NCBI RefSeq assembly: GCF_903969135.1
Contig: NZ_LR824569.1
Coordinates: 3,369,001 to 3,433,000 of the forward strand
DNA from: Chryseobacterium sp. JV274
GTDB lineage: Bacteria > Bacteroidota > Bacteroidia > Flavobacteriales > Weeksellaceae
DNA: 64,000 bases
Direction: 5' to 3'
Shown one piece after another: positions 49,230-59,020 of the stretch. Below the pieces are notes generated by a model. The model did no database searches, was not told the origin of the DNA, and saw only the letters and a program-made list of their open reading frames with translations. How positions within the stretch are numbered: the stretch's first letter is position 1; each line of letters begins with the position of its first letter. The position numbers were made by a program, and so were the translations under genes.

Positions 49230-52223
49230 ATGCCAAAAATTAGATTAAATAAAGCGGTTAAGGAATTCAACATTTCGATGTCCAGATTAGTAGAGTTTTT
49301 ACAATCAAAGGGTATTGAAGTTGAAAGCAATCCTAACGCTCAATTGGAAGAATCGGCATATTCTGCATTGGAGGCTGAGTTTGCTAAAGACGGCGAACAA
49401 CGAAAGGCTTCCCATGAGGTGGTGATCACTAAAGTTCCGGAAGAAAAACTGGAAATTGAAGAGAAGAAAACCCCTGAAGTGATAAGAGCTAAAGCAAATA
49501 AACCAGAAACTAGAATTTTAGGTAAAATAGATCTAGAACCTAAGAAGCCTGAAGTTGAGGAAGCTCCTGCAGCTCCTGTGGCTCCTGTTGCAACACCGGT
49601 TGAAGAAAAGAAAGAAGAAATCGTGAAAGAAGAACAGCCGGAAGTAAAAGCAGCTCCTGAAAAACAGGAATTCAAAGTTTTGGATAAGATTGATTTGTCT
49701 CAAATAGAATCTAGAAACAGACCTGTGAAAAAAGACAAGCCAAAAATGGAGGAGAAAAAAGAAGAAGTGAAACCTGTGGAAACAGTAAAAGAAACTCCAA
49801 AACCAGCTGTTGTGGAGGAGAAAAAAGTGGAAACTCCAAAAGCGGCTGAGGCTGAACCTGAATCTCAGGAGCCTCAGAAAATTGAGACAGTATATCAGAA
49901 ACTTGACGGTCCTAAGATCGTTGGAGAAAAGATCGACTTGACTCAATTTGCACCAAAACCAGGTTCTGGAGCAAAAAAGAAAAGAAAGAGAATTGAAAAA
50001 CCTGGTGGCCAAAACAACCAACAAGGTCAGGGGAATAATCAAAACTCAGGAAATAATAACAACAACCAAGGTGGTCAAGGCCAAGGTGGAAACCGTCCGC
50101 ATAACAACAATGGTGGACAGGGTGGCCAAGGTGGAAACCGTCAGGGTCAAGGTGGCCAAGGAAACCGTCCACAAGGTCAAGGTGGTCAAGGAGGAAACCG
50201 TTTTGGAAACAACCAAGGTGGAGGAAACCGTCCTCAAGGTCAAGGTGGTGGTGGCTTCAAGAAAGGAGGCCAGAACAATAGACCTGGACAAAGAGTTATG
50301 CCAGTTGAGCTGACTGACGAGCAAGTTAAGAACCAGATCAAAGAAACACTAGAAAAACTTACTAATAAAGGAGGTAAATCTAAATCTGCAAAACACAGAA
50401 AAGACAAAAGAACTTTCCGTAGAGAGCAGGATGAGCGTCAGCAGGAGCTTGAGGCACAAGACAGAACTCTTAAAGTAACAGAATTCATCACTGTAGGTGA
50501 ATTGGCAAGTTTGATGAATGTTTCTCCAACTGAAGTAATTTCTGCTTGTTTCTCACTAGGTGTAATGGTTACCATGAACCAAAGACTTGAAGCTGATACT
50601 TTATTATTGGTAGCAGATGAGTTTGGTTATAAAATTGAATTCTCGGATGCTGACCTTGAAGAAAGTGACAGCGAAGATGAAATCGACAGTGAAGAAAGCT
50701 TAGTATCAAGAGCGCCAGTAGTTACTGTAATGGGACACGTTGACCACGGTAAAACTTCATTATTGGATTATGTTAGAAAAACTAACGTAATTGCAGGTGA
50801 ATCTGGAGGTATTACTCAGCACATCGGTGCTTATAACGTGAAACTGGAAAACGGTCAGAGAATTACATTCTTAGATACTCCTGGTCACGAAGCCTTTACA
50901 GCAATGAGAGCGAGAGGTGCACAAATCACGGATATTGCAATTATTGTAATTGCTGCTGATGATGATGTAATGCCACAAACGAAAGAAGCAATTGCTCACG
51001 CCCAGGCTGCACAGGTACCAATGATTATTGCAATCAATAAAGTTGATAAGCCAAATGCAAACCCTGATAACATTCGTCAACAGCTTTCAGGCTTAAACCC
51101 TCCGGTTTTAGTTGAAGAATGGGGTGGAAATGTTCAGGCGCAGGAAATTTCAGCTAAGTTTGGTAATAATGTAGACGTATTATTGGAAAAAGTTTTATTA
51201 CAGGCTGAAATGCTTGAACTAAAAGCGAATCCTGATCGTTCTGCAAATGGTGTTGTTATTGAAGCATCTTTAGATAAAGGTAGAGGATATGTTGCTACCA
51301 TGTTAGTACAAACCGGAACATTAAGAGTAGGAGACTATGTAGTAGCTGGTAAAAATCATGGTAAAGTAAAAGCGTTACTTGATGAAAGAGGTAAAAACCT
51401 TAATGAAGCTGGACCTTCAATTCCTGCAACAATCTTAGGTTTAGATGGAGCGCCAACTGCTGGTGATAAATTCCGTGTATATGCTGACGAAAGTGAAGGT
51501 AAGGCTATTGCCAACAAGAGAGAACAGCTTCAGAGAGAACTTTCTATCAGAACGAAAAAACATACAACGCTTGAAGAATTAGGTAGACGTATTGCTTTAG
51601 GAGAATTCAAAGAATTGAATATTATTCTTAAAGGTGACGTGGATGGTTCTGTGGAAGCACTTTCTGATCAGTTACAAAGATTGTCAACAGAGGAGATCAG
51701 CGTAAAAATCCTTCACTCAGGTGTAGGACAGATTACGGAATCTGATATCAATTTAGCAGCAGCATCAGATGCGATTATCATTGGATTTAATGTAAGAGCA
51801 GGTGCTAATGCCAAAGAGCTTGCAGACCGTGAGGAAATTGAAATCAGAACATACTCTGTAATCTATAAAGCAATAGATGAGGTAAAAGAAGCAATGGAAG
51901 GAATGCTTTCTCCGGAAATTCAGGAGCAGGTAATTGGTAATGTTGAAATCCGTGAGGTATTCAAGATTTCTAAGGTTGGTTCAATTGCCGGATGTATGGT
52001 TCTTACCGGAAAAGTTACAAGACAATCGAAAGTACGTCTGTTAAGAGATGGTATTGTTAAATTTGACGGTGAACTTGAAAGCTTGAAGCGTTTCAAAGAC
52101 GATGTTAAAGAAGTCACAAAAGGCTACGAATGTGGTCTGAACCTGAAAGGTTATAATGATATCGAAATCGGAGATATTCTTGAAGTTTACGAAGAAGTAG
52201 CTGTTAAGAAGAAACTGAAATAA
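49230..52223 (+). CDS. infB: translation initiation factor IF-2
   Basis: 997 residues. N-terminal IF2N domain ([20 protein letters not shown]), a charged Pro/Glu/Lys linker, and from about 258 to 355 a Gly/Asn/Gln-rich segment encoded by imperfect GGTCAAGGTGG-type repeats. A second IF2N domain follows ([14 protein letters not shown]), then the GTPase domain with G1 GHVDHGKTS about 501-509, G3 DTPGHE and G4 NKVDK, and C1/C2 domains for fMet-tRNA binding. It delivers initiator tRNA to the 30S subunit. A terminator follows at 52242. Confidence 0.96.
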   Translation: MPKIRLNKAVKEFNISMSRLVEFLQSKGIEVESNPNAQLEESAYSALEAEFAKDGEQRKASHEVVITKVPEEKLEIEEKKTPEVIRAKANKPETRILGKIDLEPKKPEVEEAPAAPVAPVATPVEEKKEEIVKEEQPEVKAAPEKQEFKVLDKIDLSQIESRNRPVKKDKPKMEEKKEEVKPVETVKETPKPAVVEEKKVETPKAAEAEPESQEPQKIETVYQKLDGPKIVGEKIDLTQFAPKPGSGAKKKRKRIEKPGGQNNQQGQGNNQNSGNNNNNQGGQGQGGNRPHNNNGGQGGQGGNRQGQGGQGNRPQGQGGQGGNRFGNNQGGGNRPQGQGGGGFKKGGQNNRPGQRVMPVELTDEQVKNQIKETLEKLTNKGGKSKSAKHRKDKRTFRREQDERQQELEAQDRTLKVTEFITVGELASLMNVSPTEVISACFSLGVMVTMNQRLEADTLLLVADEFGYKIEFSDADLEESDSEDEIDSEESLVSRAPVVTVMGHVDHGKTSLLDYVRKTNVIAGESGGITQHIGAYNVKLENGQRITFLDTPGHEAFTAMRARGAQITDIAIIVIAADDDVMPQTKEAIAHAQAAQVPMIIAINKVDKPNANPDNIRQQLSGLNPPVLVEEWGGNVQAQEISAKFGNNVDVLLEKVLLQAEMLELKANPDRSANGVVIEASLDKGRGYVATMLVQTGTLRVGDYVVAGKNHGKVKALLDERGKNLNEAGPSIPATILGLDGAPTAGDKFRVYADESEGKAIANKREQLQRELSIRTKKHTTLEELGRRIALGEFKELNIILKGDVDGSVEALSDQLQRLSTEEISVKILHSGVGQITESDINLAAASDAIIIGFNVRAGANAKELADREEIEIRTYSVIYKAIDEVKEAMEGMLSPEIQEQVIGNVEIREVFKISKVGSIAGCMVLTGKVTRQSKVRLLRDGIVKFDGELESLKRFKDDVKEVTKGYECGLNLKGYNDIEIGDILEVYEEVAVKKKLK
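50000..50290 (+). repeat. GNQ-rich low-complexity repeat inside infB
   Basis: Imperfect tandem units around GGTGGTCAAGGTGGAAACCGT-like cores encode [16 protein letters not shown] repeats. This slippage-prone part of the linker probably varies in length between strains. Confidence 0.7.
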
Positions 52224-52241
52224 ATATATCCTAAATATGTG

Positions 52242-52274
52242 AAAACCACTTTTTTATAAAGTGGTTTTTTTATT
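52242..52274 (+). terminator. intrinsic terminator of rimP-nusA-infB
   Basis: Stem AAACCACTTT/AAAGTGGTTT with a 5-base loop and a long T run, about 20 bases after the infB stop. Confidence 0.85.
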
Positions 52275-52442
52275 TTTTATACTCAATTAATTTATAATGA
52301 TTCTAAATAATTTTTTTTGAATTATTAATAATTTGTTAAAATGAATTTGGTCTGTAAAAAAATTATTTTTTATTGAATAAAAACCATCTATTATTATTGA
52401 ATCCTATTTAATTTGCGTTATTTTCAAATAAAATATTAAAAA

Positions 52443-52466
52443 AAACCACTGTTTAAACAGTGGTTT
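52443..52466. repeat. 24-base perfect palindrome upstream of the SusC gene
   Basis: AAACCACTGTTT followed by its exact reverse complement AAACAGTGGTTT. It lies directly upstream of the promoter and repeats the AAACCACT core of the infB terminator. It may be an operator, or a spare terminator against read-through. Confidence 0.55.
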
Positions 52467-52468
52467 AA

Positions 52469-52500
52469 TTTGTGGATGTTAATATTTATTAACATATTTG
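52469..52500 (+). promoter_or_regulatory. TTTG-N20-CATATTTG promoter of susC-susD
   Basis: TTTG at 52469-52472 and CATATTTG at 52493-52500 (one mismatch to TAnnTTTG), spacing 20; 28 bases before the ATG. Confidence 0.5.
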
Positions 52501-52528
52501 CCCATTAAATATATTAAAATTTGTTAAT

Positions 52529-55453
52529 ATGAATGTTAAATTACGTGTATTGACAGCTGGTGTGCTGTTTTTTACAGGCCAGGCTGCGTTTGCTCAAAAA
52601 AAGGCAAGCGACACTATTAAGCCAAAAGCGGCAAAAGAAACAAAAATTGAAGAGGTAGTTGTACTTGGATATAGTAAAGTATCTACAAAAGCAAAAGACG
52701 TAACAGCTTCTACAACTGTTACTGCAGAAAAATTTGAAAATCGTCCTACAACGTCATTTTTGAACTCTTTGCAAGGTGAAGCGCCTGGTTTGACAATTAA
52801 CTCAACATCAGGTCAACCTGGATCTGGGAAAATTGATGTAATCATTAGAGGGGTAGGGTCTTTAAGCGCAGGATCTGAACCATTATATGTTATTGATGGT
52901 ATTATTTCTAATGCGACCCAATACAGAAACTTAAATGATAGTGACATAGAATCTGCTTCTATTCTTAAAGATGCTGCTGCAACTTCTATCTATGGTAACA
53001 GAGCTGCAAATGGGGTGATTGTTATTAATACTAAAAGAGGTAAGTATAACTCACCAATGAGATTCTCATATAATGGATTTACAGGAGTGAGCTTTTTACC
53101 AAAGACAGACTATAACATGTCTAATACCCAGCAAGCGCTGACATTAGAGAAAAGAGCAGGTGCTGGATTAGGGGCTACACTTACCGATGCACAGATAAAC
53201 AGCTATGCAGTGAATACTGATTGGAGAAAAGTTTTCTTTAATGCAGGTTTTACACAAAAGCATGACGTAGCAATGACAGTAGGGGGACAAAATGTAAATT
53301 TATATTCATCCCTAGGATATTTTGATCAAACAGGTATTGTATCTAATGTTTCTGATTTTAAGAGATTTACTTTTAGAAATAATTTAAATGGTAAGTCAGA
53401 TAATGGTAAATTTACTTATGGAGCCCAAGTTGCATTATCATTTTCAAAAAGACATCAGCTTGATGAAGAAACTAATGCTAATATAAGCAACAACTCTATT
53501 CAAAACCCATTGCATGGTGCTAATGCAGGATTACCATATTTGCAATCCGGACTTTATCAAAATGGACAGCAACTATATAATGCTATAGGGACTAATTTTG
53601 ATGGAGGAAAAAATATTTATTCTCTTGAAGATGTACTAAGAAAAGGTTCAATGCCAAATGAAAGAACCGAAACAGGTATTATTGCGAATATTAATTTAGG
53701 ATATAAATTAACTGATTATTTAACACTTAACCATAAATCAGGGGTAGATTATAAATATCAAGAAACTAATTTTGCGAGAGCTCCTTGGAACTATTTAGCG
53801 ATAGCAACAGCTGCATCTACAGCGAATACTACTGTAAATCCGAATCCATTTGGTGGTATTGAAGATTTTGCAAAAACAAGAGAGTTTAACTATAACGCTA
53901 TTACTAGTTTAAACTTTAACAAAACTTTTGGAGATAAACATACTATTAATGGAGGTGTTTATTTAGATTATCTTAAAATTATTTATAACGGTACATCTCA
54001 AAGAAGAACAGGTTTGAACCCTATAAACTGGGTCTTTGGAGCAGGGACAGGTTATGTTGACCCTGTATACTATGCTAACCCAAGTGGTGGTTCACCTATT
54101 GTTTATTATGTACCAACTGCTTCAGCAAATAAAATTAAAGCAGGCGCTTTAGCTTATTTTGCAACTGTAGATTATGACTATGATAGTAAATATGGGGTAA
54201 GTGCATTGGTGAGAAGAGATGGATCATACAGATTTGTTTCTGATAACAAGTGGGCTACATTTTGGTCAGTTGCAGGTAGATGGAACATCGATAAAGAAAA
54301 CTTTATGCAAGGATCTATATTCGATATGTTGAAATTAAGAGTTTCTTATGGTGAGCAAGGTAACCAAAACATTATTGCTGTATCTGCAGGTAGTAACCCA
54401 ATGCTAGTGGGGACTAACCTTGTTAGAGATACTTACTTAGCAGGTACTGGTTATAATAATATCGCAGGGGCCTTAGGAGTAGGAGTATTTGCTAATCCTG
54501 ATGTAAAATGGGAAAGGCTTGCACAGACTAACATTGGTTTAGATTTCAGAATGCTGAATAGGAAACTGGAAGGTAATATTGATGTTTATGATAAAACAAC
54601 AAAAGATCTATACAATGATATTAACTTATCTGCGGTTACAGGAACAACTTCTATTAAAGGTAATAATGGTAAGCTTCAAAACAGAGGTATTGAAGTCTTA
54701 TTAAGATATAACATTATTCAGAGTGAGAGTACAAAACTTTCAATATATGGTAATACTGCCTATAATAAGAACAAGATTTTATCTTTAGTTAAGGATGATA
54801 ATGCCGGAACAAATAGAAATGTTGTTGGTGGGCCTATTGATCAGTGGTTTCTTGCCCCTTATTTAGGAGTTAATCCCGCGAATGGGCAGGCTCTTTATGA
54901 AGATATTAATGGTAATCCAACTGAAACTATTAATAACACAACAGATGCAAGAGCTACAGGTAAGAATATGTTCCCTGTGTGGAGTGGAGGATTTGGTTTC
55001 AACTTTGAGTATAAAGGTGTTTTTGTTGATGCTCACTTTACCTATCAAGCAGATGTTTGGAAATATGATAATGCGATGGCATGGTTATATGATCCATCAA
55101 GTATTGGTACTTGGAACCAGTCAGCAGATATGCTTAATGCCTGGTCTCCTACTAACTTGAACGGAGATATTCCTTCTTTAACAGCAACCAATCTTCAGTT
55201 AGCTGATTATTCAGATAGATTTTTAAAAGACGCATCATTCGTAAGATTAAAGAATCTTTCCGTTGGATATAGTTTACCAAAATCAGTTCTTCAAAATACC
55301 TTTGTTAGAGGTATGAAGGTATTTGTTCAAGCTGAAAACTTACTTACATGGACAAAATGGAGAGGATATGATCCAGAACCAAATTTTGCATATTCTTTAT
55401 CGGTTTATCCAAATATGAAAACAGTGAGTTTAGGTGCAAATATTGAATTTTAA
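52529..55453 (+). CDS. SusC/RagA-family TonB-dependent outer membrane transporter
   Basis: 974 residues. Signal peptide (MNVKLRVLTAGVLFFTGQAAFAQ), TonB box IEEVVVLGY, plug domain (LQGEAPGLTINSTSGQPGSG, IIRGVGSLSAGSEPLYVIDG, ILKDAAATSIYGNRAANGVI) and a beta barrel ending in SLGANIEF with terminal Phe. The N-terminal carboxypeptidase-regulatory-like domain of many SusC proteins is absent: only about 20 residues precede the TonB box. It imports a nutrient together with the SusD partner. No enzyme gene reveals the substrate. Confidence 0.94.
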   Translation: MNVKLRVLTAGVLFFTGQAAFAQKKASDTIKPKAAKETKIEEVVVLGYSKVSTKAKDVTASTTVTAEKFENRPTTSFLNSLQGEAPGLTINSTSGQPGSGKIDVIIRGVGSLSAGSEPLYVIDGIISNATQYRNLNDSDIESASILKDAAATSIYGNRAANGVIVINTKRGKYNSPMRFSYNGFTGVSFLPKTDYNMSNTQQALTLEKRAGAGLGATLTDAQINSYAVNTDWRKVFFNAGFTQKHDVAMTVGGQNVNLYSSLGYFDQTGIVSNVSDFKRFTFRNNLNGKSDNGKFTYGAQVALSFSKRHQLDEETNANISNNSIQNPLHGANAGLPYLQSGLYQNGQQLYNAIGTNFDGGKNIYSLEDVLRKGSMPNERTETGIIANINLGYKLTDYLTLNHKSGVDYKYQETNFARAPWNYLAIATAASTANTTVNPNPFGGIEDFAKTREFNYNAITSLNFNKTFGDKHTINGGVYLDYLKIIYNGTSQRRTGLNPINWVFGAGTGYVDPVYYANPSGGSPIVYYVPTASANKIKAGALAYFATVDYDYDSKYGVSALVRRDGSYRFVSDNKWATFWSVAGRWNIDKENFMQGSIFDMLKLRVSYGEQGNQNIIAVSAGSNPMLVGTNLVRDTYLAGTGYNNIAGALGVGVFANPDVKWERLAQTNIGLDFRMLNRKLEGNIDVYDKTTKDLYNDINLSAVTGTTSIKGNNGKLQNRGIEVLLRYNIIQSESTKLSIYGNTAYNKNKILSLVKDDNAGTNRNVVGGPIDQWFLAPYLGVNPANGQALYEDINGNPTETINNTTDARATGKNMFPVWSGGFGFNFEYKGVFVDAHFTYQADVWKYDNAMAWLYDPSSIGTWNQSADMLNAWSPTNLNGDIPSLTATNLQLADYSDRFLKDASFVRLKNLSVGYSLPKSVLQNTFVRGMKVFVQAENLLTWTKWRGYDPEPNFAYSLSVYPNMKTVSLGANIEF

Positions 55454-55467
55454 AAAAAAGTTATAAA

Positions 55468-57000
55468 ATGAAAAAAATCAAATATTTAATATATGGTGTT
55501 GCGATAGCTTTCTCTCTGTCATCTTGTAAGGATGCAATTGATATCGTACAAGATGGAGAATTGACGGAACAGGTAGCACTTCAAAGGGTTTCCGATTTAA
55601 GATCTTTTTTAAATGGAAATATATATACTTCATATGACACTGGCAATGAAATACAATTAACATCGGCATTTACTGATGAAGTAGGTATTACACCAGGAAA
55701 CTCAGGTTGGTATTTTGCTGAGCACAGATATATTTTAAATAGTGCTACTGCACAGGTAACAGGCGTTTGGGTAAACAGCTATCTTACAATTAACCGTGTT
55801 AACAGGCTGTTGAGAGCTGCCACTACGATAACTCCAAAATCAGGTGAAGAAGCAGAGTATAACTCTATTTTAGCTGAAGCAAGGACTATGAGAGCACTCG
55901 CGTATTTAAGATTAGAATCTTATTTTACTACAAATATGGCTGATGATAGTGCATTAGGTGTAATTTGGGTAGAAGGAGTTCCTGAAATTGATTCTCAACT
56001 TCCAAGAGTAACTAATGGAGAAATTTATGCTAAGATTGAGAGTGATCTAAATTTTGCTGAAACGAATCTTAAACCTGGAAATTCATACTTTTTTGTAACA
56101 AATAATCTAATTAATGCTATTAGAGCTAGAATGTATTCATACAGAGAAAAGTATACACTAGCAAAACAGTATGCACAAGCTGTTATTAATGCAGGTGGAG
56201 CATTAACTATAGCAACCCCTATGCCTGCAAATCCGGGAAGTACTGCATTCAATTCAGCTTTCTATTCAGCTTCAACTGCAAACCCATATAGAAAAATGTG
56301 GGTAGATGCAGCTCAAGGAGAAACTATTTTTGCACTTAGTAGACCTTCAGCAGGCTCTTGGAGCAATGTGGCAAATCTTTTTACTACTAATACCACGGAT
56401 CTTAATGGTTCTCCTTTATTAGATATGGGACGGAACTTATTTAATTTAATGGATCCTGCTTATGATGTTAGAAGATGGGCATTTATTGATCCTACTTCTT
56501 TAGTTAGTGCAACATATGATACAGATGCAGACTACAGATTTACGGATGTCTTGGTTATCGATAAATACCCGGGTAAAGGTAATACACCGCTTAGAAATGA
56601 TTTGAAAATATTCAGACTTTCTGAAATGTACTTAATCCTTGCTGAGGCTGCAGTTGCAGAAAATAATTTAACTGATGCAGCTCTGAATGTTAAGAAAGTA
56701 AGGGATGCAAGAAGATTTGCTGGTACAGCACCTGCATTATCTTATTCCTCTCAAAAAGAAGCTTACCGTGATATATTAAAAGAGAGACGAGTTGAGTTTT
56801 GTTTTGAAGGCTTTAGGTATGTTGACTTAAGAAGATTAGGTAAAGCTAATAAAGCAGATATAAGCATTGATAGAAGTCATACAGATGATATTGTAAGCAC
56901 ACCTCTTACTTTAAGTATTACGGATTACAGATGGACATTTCCTATCCCACAATCTGAAGTATTAGGTAACCCGTCTATTGTTCAAAATCCTGGTTATTAA
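55468..57000 (+). CDS. SusD/RagB-family nutrient-binding lipoprotein
   Basis: 510 residues, normal length. Lipobox SLSSC then KDAIDIVQDGEL. TPR-like helices (SILAEARTMRALAYLRLESY, AKQYAQAVINAGG) and the C-terminal family blocks FRLSEMYLILAEAAVAENN, ILKERRVEFCFEGFRYVDLR and WTFPIPQSEVLGNPSIVQNP. It caps the SusC barrel at the cell surface. Starts 14 bases after the SusC stop. Confidence 0.94.
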   Translation: MKKIKYLIYGVAIAFSLSSCKDAIDIVQDGELTEQVALQRVSDLRSFLNGNIYTSYDTGNEIQLTSAFTDEVGITPGNSGWYFAEHRYILNSATAQVTGVWVNSYLTINRVNRLLRAATTITPKSGEEAEYNSILAEARTMRALAYLRLESYFTTNMADDSALGVIWVEGVPEIDSQLPRVTNGEIYAKIESDLNFAETNLKPGNSYFFVTNNLINAIRARMYSYREKYTLAKQYAQAVINAGGALTIATPMPANPGSTAFNSAFYSASTANPYRKMWVDAAQGETIFALSRPSAGSWSNVANLFTTNTTDLNGSPLLDMGRNLFNLMDPAYDVRRWAFIDPTSLVSATYDTDADYRFTDVLVIDKYPGKGNTPLRNDLKIFRLSEMYLILAEAAVAENNLTDAALNVKKVRDARRFAGTAPALSYSSQKEAYRDILKERRVEFCFEGFRYVDLRRLGKANKADISIDRSHTDDIVSTPLTLSITDYRWTFPIPQSEVLGNPSIVQNPGY

Positions 57001-57020
57001 TTTTATCAAAGTTATAGAAA

Positions 57021-57821
57021 ATGAAAAATATATTTAAATTTCTTTCGGTTTTAATTGTTTTTGGCCTTACAGTAGTGGCATGTAAATACGACGATGAGCC
57101 GACATATGAAGGAAACTCTTTATTGGAGTTTGACAAAACAGAACAAACGGCATTTGTTGTTCTGAATAAAAATAGTGCTGATTATTTGGTTACTTATGGT
57201 GTTCTTAAAGCTGTAGATGGAGATCACAATGTTGAGCTAGTATTTGATGCTAGTAAATCTACTGCTGTTTTAGGAACTGACTTCACGATTGTTGAGGGAA
57301 CTGACGTTCTAAAATCAGGAAGCATATTGGGTGATTTTAAAATTAAAGTAACAGAAACTGCAGCTGAGGCTGGAAAAGTTGCTGTTTTTAAACTTAAATC
57401 GGGTACTCTTGGTAATGCTATATTCAATCAGGAGGTAGTCGTTAATTTTAAAATGTCTTGTCCATTAACAAACTTCCCTTTGACTTATGATGTAGATGTT
57501 ATCGCATTTGGAGATAATGCTCCTTCTCATCAGCAGGTGTTCACTCCTGTAGCAGGCACAGATAATCAGTTTAAAGTTAATTCATCATGGGGTCCAACAT
57601 TTGTTGCTTGGGCTACTGAAGATCCAAGTTACAATAACCAATATCTTCACCCAGGGGTAATTACTATCAACTGTAGGACTGCTACATTTAAAAGTGATGT
57701 GTCATATGGTAAAGGTGGTACAGGTACATATGATCCAAATACAGGAATTATAGATATTGTAGTAGGGCAATCATTATTTAGTAATCCATTTACTGCAAGA
57801 TGTATTTTTAAACCCCACTAA
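57021..57821 (+). CDS. surface lipoprotein of the SusC/SusD unit, unknown function
   Basis: 266 residues. Lipobox TVVAC then KYDDEPTYEGNS. The first half resembles Calx-beta or DUF4843-like beta sandwiches (VVLNKNSADYLVTYGVL, TDFTIVEGTDVLKSG); the second half (FPLTYDVDVIAFGDN to the end) looks like a second beta domain with two Cys. Such third lipoproteins usually bind the imported ligand. 20 bases after the SusD stop and followed by a terminator. Confidence 0.8.
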   Translation: MKNIFKFLSVLIVFGLTVVACKYDDEPTYEGNSLLEFDKTEQTAFVVLNKNSADYLVTYGVLKAVDGDHNVELVFDASKSTAVLGTDFTIVEGTDVLKSGSILGDFKIKVTETAAEAGKVAVFKLKSGTLGNAIFNQEVVVNFKMSCPLTNFPLTYDVDVIAFGDNAPSHQQVFTPVAGTDNQFKVNSSWGPTFVAWATEDPSYNNQYLHPGVITINCRTATFKSDVSYGKGGTGTYDPNTGIIDIVVGQSLFSNPFTARCIFKPH

Positions 57822-57865
57822 TATTTATATTTGATTATAGAAATATTATAGTCATCTGAAATAAA

Positions 57866-57901
57866 AAAAACAACCATTCCTTAGGAGTGGTTGTTTTTTT
57901 A
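57866..57901 (+). terminator. intrinsic terminator of the SusC-SusD-lipoprotein unit
   Basis: 12-bp stem (AACAACCATTCC with GGAGTGGTTGTT, one wobble), 3-base loop, long T run. Confidence 0.85.
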
Positions 57902-58029
57902 TAGCTTTTAAAAGATGTATTTACATGCTATAGAAGAAAAAGTTAAAGACTCAAAATTAGACAACTGATGATATAGAGAATTTGTTTATGATCTACTTCA
58001 TTTTTTGATGTGTGATTTTACAAAATTAA

Positions 58030-58066
58030 AAAATAAAAAGACCATGCTGTTTAACAGCTGGTCTTT
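58030..58066 (-). terminator. intrinsic terminator of the 220-residue protein gene
   Basis: Stem AAAGACCA/TGGTCTTT with an inner GCTGTT/AACAGC pairing across one bulged base, followed on the minus strand by TTTTTATTTTTT; 50 bases after the stop at 58117. Confidence 0.75.
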
Positions 58067-58116
58067 GTTTTAGTATAACTATTTATAAAGTTCTTTTTTA
58101 GAAGTAGGAAATAATA

Positions 58117-58779
58117 TTACTGTTGGTTCAGAAAATTAACTAATTTTATTAAATCTTCTTCTTTATCAACTTTTATTTTATTTGATTTTAGAAAGCTGTT
58201 CAAAACATCTTTTTTATCTGGAAGTTGAGACGCTAAATCTTTTGTTGATTTAAAATTTCCAATAAGCCGATCATTGGTTTTAATATAATATGCCGGTTCC
58301 ATGTTTCTAAACTTCGCTGGTTGATCTGCTTGATAAGGTGTAGGTGCAGGAACAAAATCTATAAACTTTGTTTTAAGTTTTTTGTAAAGAGCATATTTAC
58401 CTTTTACAATCTCAAAATAATATCCTGTTGAGTCTAACAAAACGAGTACATTTTTTGAATTTTTAAATACAATTTTTGAAAAGGTATCCGTTTTAGGTAA
58501 GACCATTATCTCTTCATTTTTCTTGAATTCTACTTCGTCCTTATAGATATTATATCTTACTAAAACATCTTCATAACTCGTAGATACTGATGCCATTGAA
58601 AATTGCTTATCAAAATAGGCGCTTCCTTCTATTTCATCGTAAGTCAATTTGTCAGATTTTTTACTACCTATTACTGAGTTATTACTGGGTACAAGCCCAG
58701 TACCATATAGGGATAGTAATGTCTGTGAATTATAATTTGAACAGATGAATAAAAATAACAAAATTGGAACGGTCTTCAT
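58117..58779 (-). CDS. exported protein, unknown function
   Basis: 220 residues with a signal peptide (MKTVPILLFLFICSNYNSQ). No family recognised. A beta-rich centre (EDVLVRYNIYKDEVEFKKNE, KIVFKNSKNVLVLLDSTGYY, EIVKGKYALYKKLKTKFIDF) and a helical, Lys/Asp-rich C-terminus (FLKSNKIKVDKEEDLIKLVN). The C-terminal part resembles short exported Bacteroidota proteins linked to stress or envelope maintenance, but this is a weak impression. Monocistronic, with a near-match -7 box TTATTTTG at 58818..58811 and its own terminator. Confidence 0.7.
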   Translation of the reverse strand: MKTVPILLFLFICSNYNSQTLLSLYGTGLVPSNNSVIGSKKSDKLTYDEIEGSAYFDKQFSMASVSTSYEDVLVRYNIYKDEVEFKKNEEIMVLPKTDTFSKIVFKNSKNVLVLLDSTGYYFEIVKGKYALYKKLKTKFIDFVPAPTPYQADQPAKFRNMEPAYYIKTNDRLIGNFKSTKDLASQLPDKKDVLNSFLKSNKIKVDKEEDLIKLVNFLNQQ

Positions 58780-58995
58780 AAAATAATGGTTAGTTTTGTT
58801 TGTGAATGTACAAAATAATTTTAAGAAAATGAGTATTTTTGACTTGATTTAAAGTCATTTTATAAAAACAATTGCAAGTTTAAAATTAACTAAATAAAGA
58901 GTTAAGTGAATTAGTTTACTGGGTTTTTAGAAAAAATTAGTCGAGTTCCAAATAAAGTGTAAGTTGCTTTTACTTATTACTTTCCTTTTATTTCT

Positions 58996-59003
58996 TATTT
59001 TTG
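58996..59003 (+). promoter_or_regulatory. -7 box TATTTTTG of the putative porin gene
   Basis: Exact TAnnTTTG, 17 bases before the ATG at 59021; no convincing -33 at normal spacing. Confidence 0.45.
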
Positions 59004-59020
59004 CTGTACAATAATGAATA

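Larger units (their letters stand above)
52275..52528. other. AT-rich gap upstream of the SusC gene
   Basis: Holds no coding frame. It contains a 24-base perfect palindrome at 52443-52466 and the SusC promoter at 52469-52500. Confidence 0.5.

Noticed and set aside
49533..50042. 169-residue open frame on the minus strand inside infB, and similar frames nearby
   Set aside because: It lies entirely within the IF2 linker; its Phe/Leu/Ser/Arg-rich composition is what the reverse complement of Lys/Glu/Pro codons gives. No promoter or family motif.
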